Positions 1 to 10,600 of a stretch of 64,000 bases of DNA are shown piece by piece. Position 1 is the first letter of the stretch. Each line of letters starts with the position of its first letter. The position numbers and the translations under genes were made by a program. The notes under the pieces were generated by a model. It saw nothing but the letters and a program-made list of their open reading frames with translations, did no database searches and was not told the DNA's origin. The stretch is taken from contig CATNEN010000001.1 in the NCBI GenBank assembly GCA_950097015.1, forward strand, positions 16,992,501 to 17,056,500, in the 5' to 3' direction. The DNA comes from Macrostomum hystrix (Eukaryota; Platyhelminthes; Macrostomidae).

Positions 1-425
1 TGCATGCCAACCCCTTGAAATATACACTGGTCAATGCACACCATGGATGACATGCTTACCATCTCAAATTAAATGCACACTAGAATTCTAGCATGCACTT
101 TATGATCTGGACTAGGGAGAATATTATATTTCAAGTAAATGCTAATAACTGATTCATACTATAAAATTTATTGTAAAACTTAGTAGAACTACTAGGTGTA
201 TTGATCATATTTTTCTTATACTATAACTTAGAGTAACAAATTACAACCTAGATAGCTACTTCTGTAATTAAAAAAATTATAAATAAATAAAAAATAATAA
301 AAATATATAATCACTATCATTAAATGCAAATAGGCTATAGTCTTATTTACAACTAATTAAGAGAACAATAAGCATCTGTATTTAGGATAATTATTTGTCT
401 TAAATAATTTAAAATAATAACTTAC

Positions 426-519
426 CAGAAAAGACCATAGCAAATAGAGAAAATACAGCAACGAGTGCGACGATATCAAAATTGACGCACAGTCTTGTTC
501 GGGTTACTATAGAAGTCAT
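426..519 (-). CDS. First coding exon of an unidentified gene with a hydrophobic N-terminus (partial)
   Basis: Reading leftward from an ATG at 519-517, 31 codons run to a strong donor (G|GTAAGT, GT at 425-424), leaving phase 1. The peptide starts MTSIVTRTRLC, followed by a roughly 18-residue hydrophobic run (FDIVALVAVFSLFAMVFS). This looks like a signal anchor (type II membrane protein) or an uncleaved signal peptide. The rest of the gene would lie off the left edge; the AT-rich 1-425 would be intron. Two perfect three-unit heat-shock elements lie 106-200 bp upstream, which supports a promoter here. The product cannot be named from one exon. The call rests on the ATG, the hydrophobic segment, the donor and the promoter sites together. 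Confidence 0.4.
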
Positions 520-624
520 TTTAAACATGAATATTTAGTTGGGTTTAGAACATGTTACGTTTCTTTAGTTAGGGAGGTAAAAGCTAACTGAATAAAACGA
601 GAGTTTGTAGGAACGCATGTACAG

Positions 625-717
625 AATTCTAGAAATTTCTATGTAAACCAATAATTTAAATTCCCGCGCGAATCTTCCAGAATGAGAAAACCAAATATCC
701 TAGATTCTGGAATGTTC
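625..717 (-). promoter_or_regulatory. Cluster of heat-shock elements
   Basis: TTCTAGAAATTTC (627-639) and TTCTGGAATGTTC (705-717) are perfect three-unit HSF sites of the form TTCnnGAAnnTTC. A third, imperfect site (TTCCAGAATGAGA) is at 675-687. They lie upstream of the minus-strand ATG at 519. Which gene they serve is inferred from distance only; a plus-strand target is not excluded. Confidence 0.55.
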
Positions 718-719
718 AG

Positions 720-2275
720 TATAAACTTCTATAATATAATTTGCCCACAGCGCTAAACATTCAAGCGTTTCTTTAATTTCGACAACTAACCCTCTCAAGC
801 GACAAAAATACACGAATCTCCGCCTTCGTCTCGATTATTTAATACCGCTAAAAGTTCACTGGAGACTGGTGTGAAATGACGTCTGTGTTTCAGATTTGGT
901 TTAAGGATGATAGTTTCTTCAATTTCGACAACTAACCCTCTCAAAAATACACGAACTACAGCACCACCGAGTCGGCACTCAGGTCCTGGTGGGCAGCAGG
1001 CCGGTCCTGTCCACGAAGTCTGAGCTCGGCTCAAACAAGCCCAGCTCGTCAAATGACGGTACCTTAACTGGGATGATGCGGTTGCAAGCGGGGATGGTCA
1101 CGGTGCTAGCAATACTTGCAATCAAGGTGGTGGGAACCACTCGACAGGGTTCGGGTCATCGTAGTTGACCTGTGCACTATACTAGTTGACCTGTTGCAAA
1201 TCAATAACGTGTTAGTGCACAGGCACTCACTACTTACTACTTGGGTACAATTAATAGTTCAATAATTTCGGATGACAATTAGGCTTAAATATCTTTGACT
1301 CACAAATTTTATTTTATGCACCACTGAAGTTCAATTTCCATTTAGACTGCTGATTTAAATATCTTTCCGTTTTAACAAATTGACAGATGCCCCGATGTAT
1401 AGGTATTAGGATGTAGGATTTATTATTCAGTTATAAACCACGAAGACTCTTAATGTAGATGCGGTGTAAAAGTAATTGATGACTAAGGGCGCAAGACGCT
1501 CGACTCGTGGTAAAATTGTTGTGTTTAAGCGCTGTAACGATCGATGTGTCGCAGTATAGTCATTGTGAAACAGTTTTAATGCGAAATTTAAATACGACGG
1601 TAAAATAAATTAATGTAGATTTTAAACAATAGTACAGAACTGGTACCTGGCGACTTTTTGGGAGCTGGGTGAACTGAATCGTTAGGAAACTGTCTTTTTA
1701 AAGGACCTCACTATTATACAAATTAATTCTATGTACAGGAACGTTTTCTCTCTCATGGTAATAAAAATATGCGGTTTTCAAAGAATTCTTTGCATTGAGG
1801 GAAATTAATTCGCTGCACAACTGTGCTCTGAGCGAATGCTTTAATCAACTCTGATAATATCGCACGCTCAGGAACAAACAAAAACCCATTATCTTCGTCA
1901 GTTTCGCAGTTATTTGACAGCTGCGCTGCTTTCAACTCGCCTTAAAAAATTGCTAATCACGCAATGGCAGTGGCAATATATTGCCAAATTCTTTCTCTTC
2001 TCTCTGAGCACACCATCAGGTCGATCGATCGAGGTATTAACAAACTCACAGAAAAAATGCAGTCCTCTCTTTGTATTTGCTGGAATCTGCAATTTAAACA
2101 TTGAACATGGATCCTAGAGCCATGCATTGTTTGACTTAGAACCCAACAAATATATACGCCTCTACATTAGGCCAGGCATGACGCAAAATGCATTTGCAAA
2201 ATTACAAAAACCAAATCAGTGCTAGCGGAGCGCGGTGATTCTTCTTTGACAAATAACAGTGACACGACTCTAGAG
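720..2275. other. Gene-free stretch with one short direct duplication
   Basis: No convincing coding exon is seen. About 30 bp (AATTTCGACAACTAACCCTC and its surroundings) occurs twice, near 775-812 and 917-950, each followed by AAAATACACGAA. The short open frames at 795-1052 and 1753-2117 lack codon-level or family support. Confidence 0.4.
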
Positions 2276-3073
2276 GTGAATATTAACAAATCAAAACTGG
2301 CCCTTCTATTGCTGTTGGCGGTCAGTATTTCGTGCGCACGTGAGTAAAAGCTTGACTAATTTTTTTCGAACTTTTGGCACAAGTGAATCAATTGAATGTC
2401 ACAGCTATTGCAGAGTGTCTCCAACCTGTTGCGGCGAATGCAGTTAGCTTTGTTTCGAAGAAATCTTTGAGCATTCCAAGGAATGTTTGCATGGTTGAGA
2501 ACCTTTTTCGAAGCAATGTGTCCACTGCATGAGGCCAAATGCATTGTAGCTACTTTTAATCAGGTCAACGGAGAATGCATCATCTTCACGGCTGTCCGGG
2601 CATCGCGAATGGAAAGTTCTCCAGGACTGGATATCAGCCGCCAATCAAACACCAAGCTGTGGGTCGCTGAAGATCTGGACGAGTTTCTGTCTGATCCGAT
2701 GACAACCACAATCACAACATCTCCGACAACAACCTCGACTGCACCGCCTACTACAGCTACGGTTTCGACACCTACTACAGCTACGGTTTCGACACCTACT
2801 ACAGCTACGGTTTCGACACCTACTACAGCTACGGTTGCGACACCTACTACAGCTACGGTTGCGACACCTACTACAGCTACGGTTTCGACACCTACTACAG
2901 CTACGGTTGCGACACCTACTACAGCTACGGTTGCGACACCTACTACAGCTACGGTTGCGACACATACTACAGCTACGGTTTCGACACCTACTACAGCTAC
3001 GGTTTCGACACCTACTACAGCTACGGTTGCGACACCTACTACAGCCACGGTTTCGACACCTACTACAGCCTAG
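2276..3073 (+). pseudogene. Degenerate PAN-like, Thr-rich secreted protein (paralogue of the gene at 5155-7333)
   Basis: Exon 1 (to 2339) encodes a clear signal peptide core (KLALLLLLAVSISCA) and ends at donor GTGAGT in phase 1. There is no in-frame ATG between the upstream stop and this core; a GTG at 2276 sits where a start would be. Exon 2 starts after the acceptor at 2413 and resembles the downstream gene: the cysteine spacing of MCPLHEAKC and the string TKLWVAEDL match MCPFNRTC and TKLWLAENL there. The two halves of exon 2 are in different frames. One extra T in the T5 run at 2504-2508 would explain the shift. A Thr/Pro-rich repeat follows (unit TTATVSTP, 24 bp per unit) and is cut by TAG at 3071-3073, although repeat coding continues in frame beyond it. 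No glycine-rich domain follows. An AATAAA lies at 3282. Three separate lesions favour a pseudogene; an unseen upstream exon or assembly errors are alternatives. Confidence 0.55.
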
Positions 3074-3113
3074 ATTCCGACACCTACTACAGCCACGGTT
3101 GCGACACCTACTA
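2750..3113 (+). repeat. 24-bp minisatellite encoding the Thr/Pro/Ala/Val repeat
   Basis: About 15 copies of a 24-bp unit (core CCTACTACAGCTACGGTT) keep the frame and encode eight residues each (TTATVSTP or TTATVATP). The last copies carry the TAG and diverge. Confidence 0.9.
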
Positions 3114-3281
3114 CAGCTTAAATTTCGATAACTAATACTGTATCCACTGTTGATGCCCCTACTACAGCCGCGCCTACGACAGCGAATATGTCCAAGATTC
3201 AAGATCACGAAAAAAAATCTTTAACCATTTTTGTGTGCAACTCAAGAAAATTCCGAGTTTAAAAAGTTACTGATCGAAACA

Positions 3282-3348
3282 AATAAACTAACGACGAAAA
3301 GTTTTATTGAAACGAAAAGGTGTGTTGGTTGATGTAAAAGCATTTATT
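3282..3348. terminator. Convergent poly(A) signals
   Basis: AATAAA on the plus strand at 3282-3287 would serve the 2.3-3.1 kb gene or pseudogene. AATAAA on the minus strand (plus TTTATT at 3343-3348) lies about 205 bp past the polyubiquitin stop. The two units converge here. Confidence 0.5.
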
Positions 3349-3552
3349 TTCGCACGAAGATTAGCAATCACAATTATAATGATAATCGGAGTGTCACTAG
3401 AGCAAGCACTTCTATTGTAACGGAAAGTGCAGAGGAAGTACATAAATTAAAAGGTAAAACTTTGCTGGCATGAATAAGAGTAAAGTTGTTGGTTTTAACC
3501 GATTCTGCAACTGCATCGGTATTATACAATCGTTGTCATTAAGGTGAGTTTA

Positions 3553-4494
<942 letters not shown>

Positions 4495-4572
4495 TTAGTC
4501 TTTAGAAAGTGCTTTGATTTTTAGCTTTCCTAGTTGCTTTCGCAGTTCTTGAGAGTGAGGTCTGCAAGCGCG

Positions 4573-4640
4573 CTTTATATATGCGAATTGTCTATGGCTT
4601 GGTCAACAGTGGCGCCTAGAAAATTAATTCTAGAATTTTC
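4573..4640 (-). promoter_or_regulatory. Polyubiquitin promoter: TATA box and heat-shock element
   Basis: On the minus strand TATATAAAG (plus 4573-4581) lies about 105 bp before the ATG. A perfect three-unit HSE lies about 50 bp further upstream; its plus-strand reading at 4628-4640 is TTCTAGAATTTTC. This spacing suits heat-shock induction. Confidence 0.7.
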
Positions 4641-5154
4641 CATATATTTTAATGCTAAAAATAGCTTTTCGTTTGCGTTCGTCGTCCAAAGCGCAGCAAA
4701 TTTATGGTGTCATGTCTATTTTTAGAAATGGTTAGCGAACGAATCTTATGAGCCGAAGCACGCATGACGCAAAGCGGCAATCATTTTTAGATTGCTTACT
4801 CACCGACGAATAAACAAGCAATCTATCTTCATAATCAAAATATGATACTCTATTTTGTACTGTTTATGGGCCGCTATTATTGCTATTGTTCGACACTAAA
4901 GTTTGGGTCATTTCTGAGATTACGATAAAAATGGTGTTTGATGACAGGCAAAGATGCCAAGGCCAAATGTCTTTATCCGCACCTATAGCGGCATTATTGC
5001 AACAAATTCATCCCCTATTAGATCCCCTTAAGCTGGTGGCAAAATCCCATTGGCTGGCTTTGGGGACTTTGTCTCAAATAAAAATGAAACTGTTGCAGAA
5101 TGAAGGTGGACATCGGTGCTGCTTTCTGTAACAGAACAAACTCAGCGACTGAAT

Positions 5155-5609
5155 ATGAAACACATAATAGCAATTGGACTTGCAATAGGTGAGTTTCATT
5201 CTGTTTGTAGCATTTTTTTAGTTTTCATTTTAATATTTTGCAGGCCAAAGACCATGCTTACCATCTTGTTTCAGTAGTTGCCATTGTGCATGGAGTCGAC
5301 TGCATTCCGCACAGCTTTGTGCCCGCCAATTCGCTAATCATTGGCGACAACTCCAGCTGCACGGAGCTGATTCCATCTGGAGTGGTCAGGTCCGAGCTCG
5401 AGTGTGTCACAATGTGCCCGTTCAATCGCACCTGCATTGGGGCCAGATACCATCTAGAGACAGGTGCCTGCCATGTCCTACTGGCAAACCGGCTTTCCGA
5501 AGCACCGTCTGGCACTCTGAAGGGCTTGAACCTGACTGTTAATGCCAACGTCACCAAGCTCTGGCTAGCCGAGAACCTGACGGATATACTCAACCAGCTT
5601 TCTGCTCCA

Positions 5610-5680
<71 letters not shown>

Positions 5681-7333
5681 TTCGAATATGATTTCCATTC
5701 AGAATATGACATTTTTTCGGCGTAGGTTGAAAGTTGATGTACTTTTTTCGCCCACTAAAACTCACATTGGCAATGGCACATCATTAGGTGACACTAGACC
5801 CGCAGTCAGCCATTCTGCCCATTCTGCTGACTCCTGACTCCTGAGCACACACAGATACTGTTCGCTGGCACACGCTAACACATCTACCCTGACTTTCTCA
5901 TCGTCAGGTAGTGTACATTTCACTGTGCCTTGGAGGTTGGACCTCAAAGACATAAATTGCACGACAAGCCCCCAAGCCATCTCTCCGAGGCTGCGTCCCA
6001 AAAATGGATGTGGCCTCGCCGCGGAATCGAACTTAAGGACCGTGGTGCGAGAGGCAAACGCGTTGACCGCTCTGCCACCGACCACCTCAAACTCCCATTG
6101 CCATCATGATTAATCTGAAACAATGAACACGTCCATGTTGCAGCCACTGGCTTTGGTCGTAACGGCACCGTACAGACATTCACGGTTCCATCGACCGCCT
6201 GCTACTTCATCCGGGCGTTCGGAGCCAGCGGTGGCAGCCACTGGACTGTGTACGACGGCAGTCCCACCACAACATTCCCGCCGAAGTTCTGGTACGGAGG
6301 TGTTGGCGCCTACAGGGCCGGCAGATTCCTGCTGACTCAGGCAACCCAGCTTTTAATCGTTGTGGGCCAAAGTGGCAGTAACTCCACCGAAATGACCCCA
6401 GGCTATCCGACCTACCCGGAAGACAACGCTGGTGCCGGAGGCGGTGGAGGCACCTTTGTTTACAGAAGCTCCGACAACTACTTGTACCTGGCGGCTGGGG
6501 GTGGGGGCGGTGGTTCCAACAGTTATCAAGGTGCGAATTTCAATTATTGAGCAGACAAAATCTATTTGTAGTTAGGTTAATCGAATCTCATAAGGGGCCT
6601 TACCTAGAATCGCAGCAGGAGCCTAGAATCGCAGCAGGAGCCTAGAATCGCAGCAGGAGCCTAGAATCGCAGCAGGAGCCTAGAATCGCAGCAGGAGCCT
6701 AGAATCGCAGCAGGAGCCTAGAATCGCAGCAGGAGCCTAGAATCGCAGCAGGAGCCTTACCTAGAATCGCAGTAATAGCCTTAACTAGAATCCCAGCAGG
6801 AGCCTTAACTAGAATCGCAGCAGGAGCCTTACCAGGAACTCGGCATTACTTGAATTCCAGGCGTCCCTGGTCAATCTGGACCAAATGGCACCAGTTCAGT
6901 TGGAGCCTCGGCTAGCCAAAGCTGTCCAGGTGGGAGCGACGGGAATCCGGGCAGCACAAACCCCCCCGCCGGCAACTATCACGGCGGACCCGGGGCGGGG
7001 TGGAATGGCCAGTTCAACGTCACCAGGCGGAGCATTCAGCACGGAGACCGTGGCGGCAGTCGCACAGAAGGCTGGATCGGCGGAGTCGCCGGCGGCATGA
7101 ACTCCGGCGCAGTCGGTGGTTTCGGCGGAGGCGGCGGCGGCAGCGAGGACAACGGAGCTAGCGGCGGCGGAGGCGGCTACAGCGGCGGCGGCGCAGGCAC
7201 AACATCCAAGCAGGCTGGCGGCGGTGGCGGCTCGTACTGCTCCGGGGCGGCCTGCGAGGGTGCCACAGGAGGCAATACGGATTCCAGCGCTGGTCTCGTC
7301 ACGATTCAACTGTTCGGCCCCACCTGTGGCTGA
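5155..7333 (+). CDS. Secreted PAN-like / poly-Thr / ALK-type glycine-rich protein
   Basis: The proposed exons are 5155-5188, 5275-5787, 6144-6530 and 6861-7333. All junctions are phase 1 with GT-AG ends, giving 468 residues. Residues 1-20 form a signal peptide (MKHIIAIGLAIVVAIVHGVD) assembled across intron 1. Next comes a Cys-rich PAN/Apple-like stretch (LECVTMCPFNRTCIGARY, then GACHVL), a run of about 20 threonines encoded by ACT repeats, and then two exons matching the glycine-rich domain found in ALK/LTK receptors. Matching features include FIRAFGASGG, LLIVVGQSG, AGGGGGTFVY, YLYLAAGGGG, GGFGGGGGG and GGGGGSYCSGAAC. There is no transmembrane segment or kinase, so it is probably an extracellular mucin-like or adhesive protein; that role is inferred. 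Exon 2 ends inside a SINE. If its donor is not used, the frame stops at 5837 and the Gly-rich domain is lost. Intron 3 is a 19-bp minisatellite. The exon 3 acceptor is the least certain junction. Confidence 0.75.
5764..6093 (-). mobile_element. tRNA-derived SINE, family 1, inverted copy
   Basis: Read on the minus strand, the head (GTGGCAGAGCGGTCAACGCG, then AAGTTCGATTCCGC) carries tRNA-like A and B boxes. A body follows that is shared with copies at 8.9 and 63.5 kb (GGCACAGTGAAATGTACACT; GTGTGTGCTCAGGAGTCAG; CTGCGGGTCTAGTGTCACC). It sits across the exon 2/intron 2 border of the Gly-rich gene and supplies the splice donor. Confidence 0.8.
6604..6833 (+). repeat. 19-bp minisatellite in intron 3 of the Gly-rich gene
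   Basis: About a dozen copies of GCAGCAGGAGCCTAGAATC, the last few with TTACC or TTAAC insertions. Confidence 0.95.
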
Positions 7334-8909
7334 CCGCTAACAGTTTTGGGAAACACGTGTCTATGAGAGGAACTAGTAGGAATAGAACACAATTTATGAT
7401 TAATCTAGATTATTTTTTCTTCAAAGATCTGTCATTTTACTGAGCATCTATCAGAAAGAATTGTTTTCTAACTGTAACCATAAAAATTCTGGCTGAAAAT
7501 ACACATTAGTGCAAGCCCAGATTTCAATTCTTTGTGGCTAAAGATTTTTAAGTGGCCCAATTTTTTTAGCCCGCATGATGAGGCTTGGCAAACAGCTGCT
7601 GAAAACTCCCATGCTAGCCGCAGGCTGTCAACGGATTGTTGAAAGTATATGTACTCATTTCTAGTGTATAGCAAACTATAAGCAGTTCAGAAAGTAAATT
7701 TGCAAATCCATGGCTAGTTCAAGCTAGTTGCAATGTTAAACACTAAGCACTTTTAGCTAACATTCCAAGCTTTAGATGTCATCATCAAATACGAATGCTT
7801 TCCTTCTTAAAATCAGTTTGATTGATTGATGCTGTCAGAGCTAAATGATCTGGGAGAGCCAGCACACGTTACAGGCTTTCAACTCGTATTGGAAAATTGC
7901 ACAAGTTTCCTTTAGTTTCTCGTGGATCAATTGTTCTCTACACACTCATTGTCGTCGATCAAGGCCTGACATGCCGGGCCACTTTGTTAGGAGCGCTTAG
8001 CAACTGACAAAACAGCTAGGCATGACTTTCTCACAATGCATGGGGTAGGCACTTCTCAGGTTTTCTGTTTTCAAATGCGCCTTCTCTTTAGTTCCAGAAA
8101 GAAGCAGTTGACTACTTCACGTGGGACAACTGAGCTCACTTAAAAAATTAATTCTCTAAAGCAACTAGAGAAGTACTGAGAGCCATGTTAATTCTGCTAT
8201 AGGCTACTTACCATGAGCTATAGCTATCCTCAGGACACATCTGCAGTTCTGATGCACCAGCACCTGTACAAAAACACAGATAACATCTAGTTCGTTCAAC
8301 CATTTTTGTTAAGTTTCTGCTTAAGTCGAAAGGTGAATAAATTCTCAAAACTCGTCGCGCAGACACACTTCTACCGGGGTAGTTGAGATTAGAGAAATGC
8401 ACGTGAAGTGAGTAGCCAGTCAGTCATTCACCCATTGTCGGGATAATTGTATTCTAGAAGTCAGTTGTCAGTCTGGCTCAAAAGAGACAGATTGGTTTTC
8501 GGTTGAAAAAGTTGGCTAATTCCTATAAAACACGGACTGCTGTCATAATGCATCATAATGCAACATACATAATACATGCTGCAGTAGAAAGAAATGATGC
8601 ATTCACAGTTGACGAGTAGAAAATTATTGGAATATGGGAGCTTTAGAAGCATAATTAATGAAACAGTCGTTTACGCATGCACGATGTACTTTTGGGATGT
8701 GAACTGCTGCGGAACTGGTCCTAACGGTGAAGGTTAGTATACAGTCGATATAATTATTGCCCACTCAAAAGTGACAGCAAACAAGGAATTTTATTGTTGC
8801 ACAGTAATGTTAATTACAACCACATTTGTTGTTTCTTGTTAAAAAATAAACAGTAAAGAGTAGTATAGATTCCTAAGTTTGTACTTCTATTATCGTACTT
8901 TAGCAATAG
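7334..8909. other. No confident gene; two weak exon-like segments
   Basis: On the minus strand, 8214-8268 is bounded by a good acceptor and a GTAAG donor. On the plus strand, 8684-8732 (MYFWDVNCCGTGPNGE) ends at GTTAGT. Neither connects to a recognisable gene, so both stay hypothetical. Confidence 0.3.
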
Positions 8910-9290
8910 GGGGGTGAGTGGGAGAGCGGTTATCGCTTTTACCTCTCGCACCAAGGTCCCGAAGCTCGATTCCGCGGCGAGGCCATATTCATTTGTGGCG
9001 CAGCCGCGGAGTGAAGGCTTAAGGCTTGTCATGCAATTTACAAGACACCTTCAAGGCACAGTAAAAGTGCACACTGCCTGTACACTTTCCATCTGCCCTG
9101 ACTTATGTGAAAGTCAGGGCAGATCTACACACCTGTGTTAGCGTGTGTCTGCGTACAGTATATGCGTGCGTGTGTGCTCAGGAGTCAGCGAAATTGGCTG
9201 AATTGCCTCCTCGCTGGCTGCGGGTCTAGTGTCACCAAATGATGTGCCATTGCCCGCAGCCCAACTGCAACCATTATGGTCATTATTACA
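8910..9290 (+). mobile_element. tRNA-derived SINE, family 1
   Basis: The tRNA-like head is at about 8915-8990 (GGGAGAGCGGTTATCGC; AAGCTCGATTCCGCGGCGAG). The shared body follows: AAGGCACAGTAAAAGTGCAC, GTGCTCAGGAGTCAG, GCCTCCTCGCTGGCTGCGGG. It ends in an AT-rich tail with TATTATTAG. The body is longer than in the other copies because of a GT-rich stretch near 9140-9180. Confidence 0.85.
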
Positions 9291-9363
9291 AGTATTATTA
9301 GATTAGAAATATTCCATTTTATGTGCCACATGGAATCAAATCAAATGTAATTTTTGCTCAGAA

Positions 9364-9626
9364 GCCACCTAATAGTCGCTCCACCAAGTGAAGCGTCGAC
9401 CCACTCAAGATGCTGAAGGACGCGAGAGTTTTATCGCCTTCATATGCAGTGTCTTGCCTGCGTAGATCAGCTTCTTCTGAGCAGACGGTATGCCCGTCTT
9501 ATCTTGAATCTTGGTCTTCAGTTCGCTGACGGTTTCAGAGGCGACAACCTCGATCACAACAGTCTGGCAACAAAAATGATTGAAATCGACATGGCTAGCA
9601 CCATAGACCCAATTTTTGCGCTCCAT
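9364..9626 (-). pseudogene. Decayed ubiquitin-like unit
   Basis: On the minus strand the frame from 9626 reads VIEVVASETVSELKTKIQDK, then TGIPSAQKKLIYAGKTL. This aligns with the middle of ubiquitin ([20 protein letters not shown], [16 protein letters not shown]). After a frameshift near 9440 another frame continues EGDKTLASFSIL and STLHLVERLLGG, matching [12 protein letters not shown] and [12 protein letters not shown]. The ubiquitin N-terminus is replaced by unrelated sequence. It is much more diverged than the polyubiquitin at 3.5 kb, so it is either an old ubiquitin copy or a separate ubiquitin-like gene that has decayed. A spliced gene with an intron covering the shift is possible, but I see no good splice pair. 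Confidence 0.6.
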
Positions 9627-9689
9627 TAATTGTTTCGAACTACGTCACCGTGAGTGGAGTTTCGACGGACGCTGTAGCCGTTTTGTCTA

Positions 9690-10242
9690 CAGAAAGCAAA
9701 TTCGAGCGAGAGAGTGAAGAAGTATTGGCACTGTCACTGGAGGTTATTGGCACCGACGAACAATTTGAGAAGCTACTGGCTACGGAGCCAGAGGCTTGAT
9801 GTAACCTCGACGAGCTGGAGGAACTGGCTCAGCAGCTGGAGAGAGAGAATGAGTGCAAGTCAAGCGTCTCCAAGGAAGTGGCGATCATGAAGAGGTTCAC
9901 TACCTGGTTGTCGGATAACAATCTACGCTTGGACTTCAAGGAGGCTACAGCAGAGGAGATTTCTACGCAAACCAGCGAAAACCTGATGGCACCTTTTATT
10001 CACCCAACACGATGGTTGGTATTCGAGCTGCTCTCTTTCGTTACCTTATGAAGTTACGTGGATTCAACGCCATTACTGATCCGACTTTCAACGTGGCTAA
10101 TCTAATGATTAAGCATGCCTGCAACGCCTATCTGAAAAATGGAGGTCGAATCCGGCATTATGGAGCTATCGAGTCTGACGACATAAACAAGTTGGCTGCC
10201 TACTTCAACATGTCTAGTCCATTGCATCTATATATACTATAA
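9690..10242 (+). pseudogene. Crypton / ZMYM-QRICH1-type (DUF3504-like) recombinase fragment, broken
   Basis: Frame A gives acidic coiled sequence with a TGA at 9797-9799, then FTTWLSDNNLRLDFKEATAEE. Near 9955-9962 the frame shifts, and frame B reads DFYANQRKPDGTFYSPNTMV, GIRAALFRYL and DPTFNVANLMIKHACNAY, then GAIESDDINKLAAYF. This order (short helical region, FYxxxRKxDGxxYSPxTxxGIRxALxRYL, DPxF, then a charged linker) is typical of the N-terminal part of Crypton tyrosine-recombinase transposons and the ZMYM, KIAA1958 and QRICH1 proteins derived from them. The catalytic C-terminal half (R..HxxR..Y) is absent; the frame ends at 10242 next to a minisatellite. One stop, one frameshift and the truncation indicate a dead transposon or gene remnant. 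The family assignment is from remembered motif order, not alignment. Confidence 0.55.
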
Positions 10243-10395
10243 TTAATGTTCCGTTTCCTTAACAGTGCAAGAATCGCACATCATTCCTGCACTGATTTTC
10301 TGCTTGATTTCAATGGAGTTTTTACCATAGACAGTTGCATTCCGGCACGCGAAAGAGTGCGGGAACTATATTCCTGCACGCTGAATCCGACAACA

Positions 10396-10600
10396 CTGGT
10401 TCTCTGCTGCTGGGGGGACATTGGTTCTCTGCTGCTGGGGGGACATTGGTTCTCTGCTGCTGGGGGGACATTGGTTCTCTGCTGCTGGGGGGACATTGGT
10501 TCTCTGCTGCTGGGGTGACATTGGTTCTCTGCTGCTGGGGGGACATTGGTTCTCTGCTGCTGGGGGGACATTGGTTCTCTGCTGCTGGGGTGGAGTAGGT
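10396..10600 (+). repeat. 25-bp minisatellite
   Basis: About eight near-identical copies of a 25-bp unit (core TTCTCTGCTGCTGGGGGGAC). Confidence 0.95.

Noticed and set aside
8208-8402. Minus-strand 55-bp exon candidate with acceptor and donor
   Set aside because: No flanking exons could be connected; short AG...GT pairs are frequent by chance.
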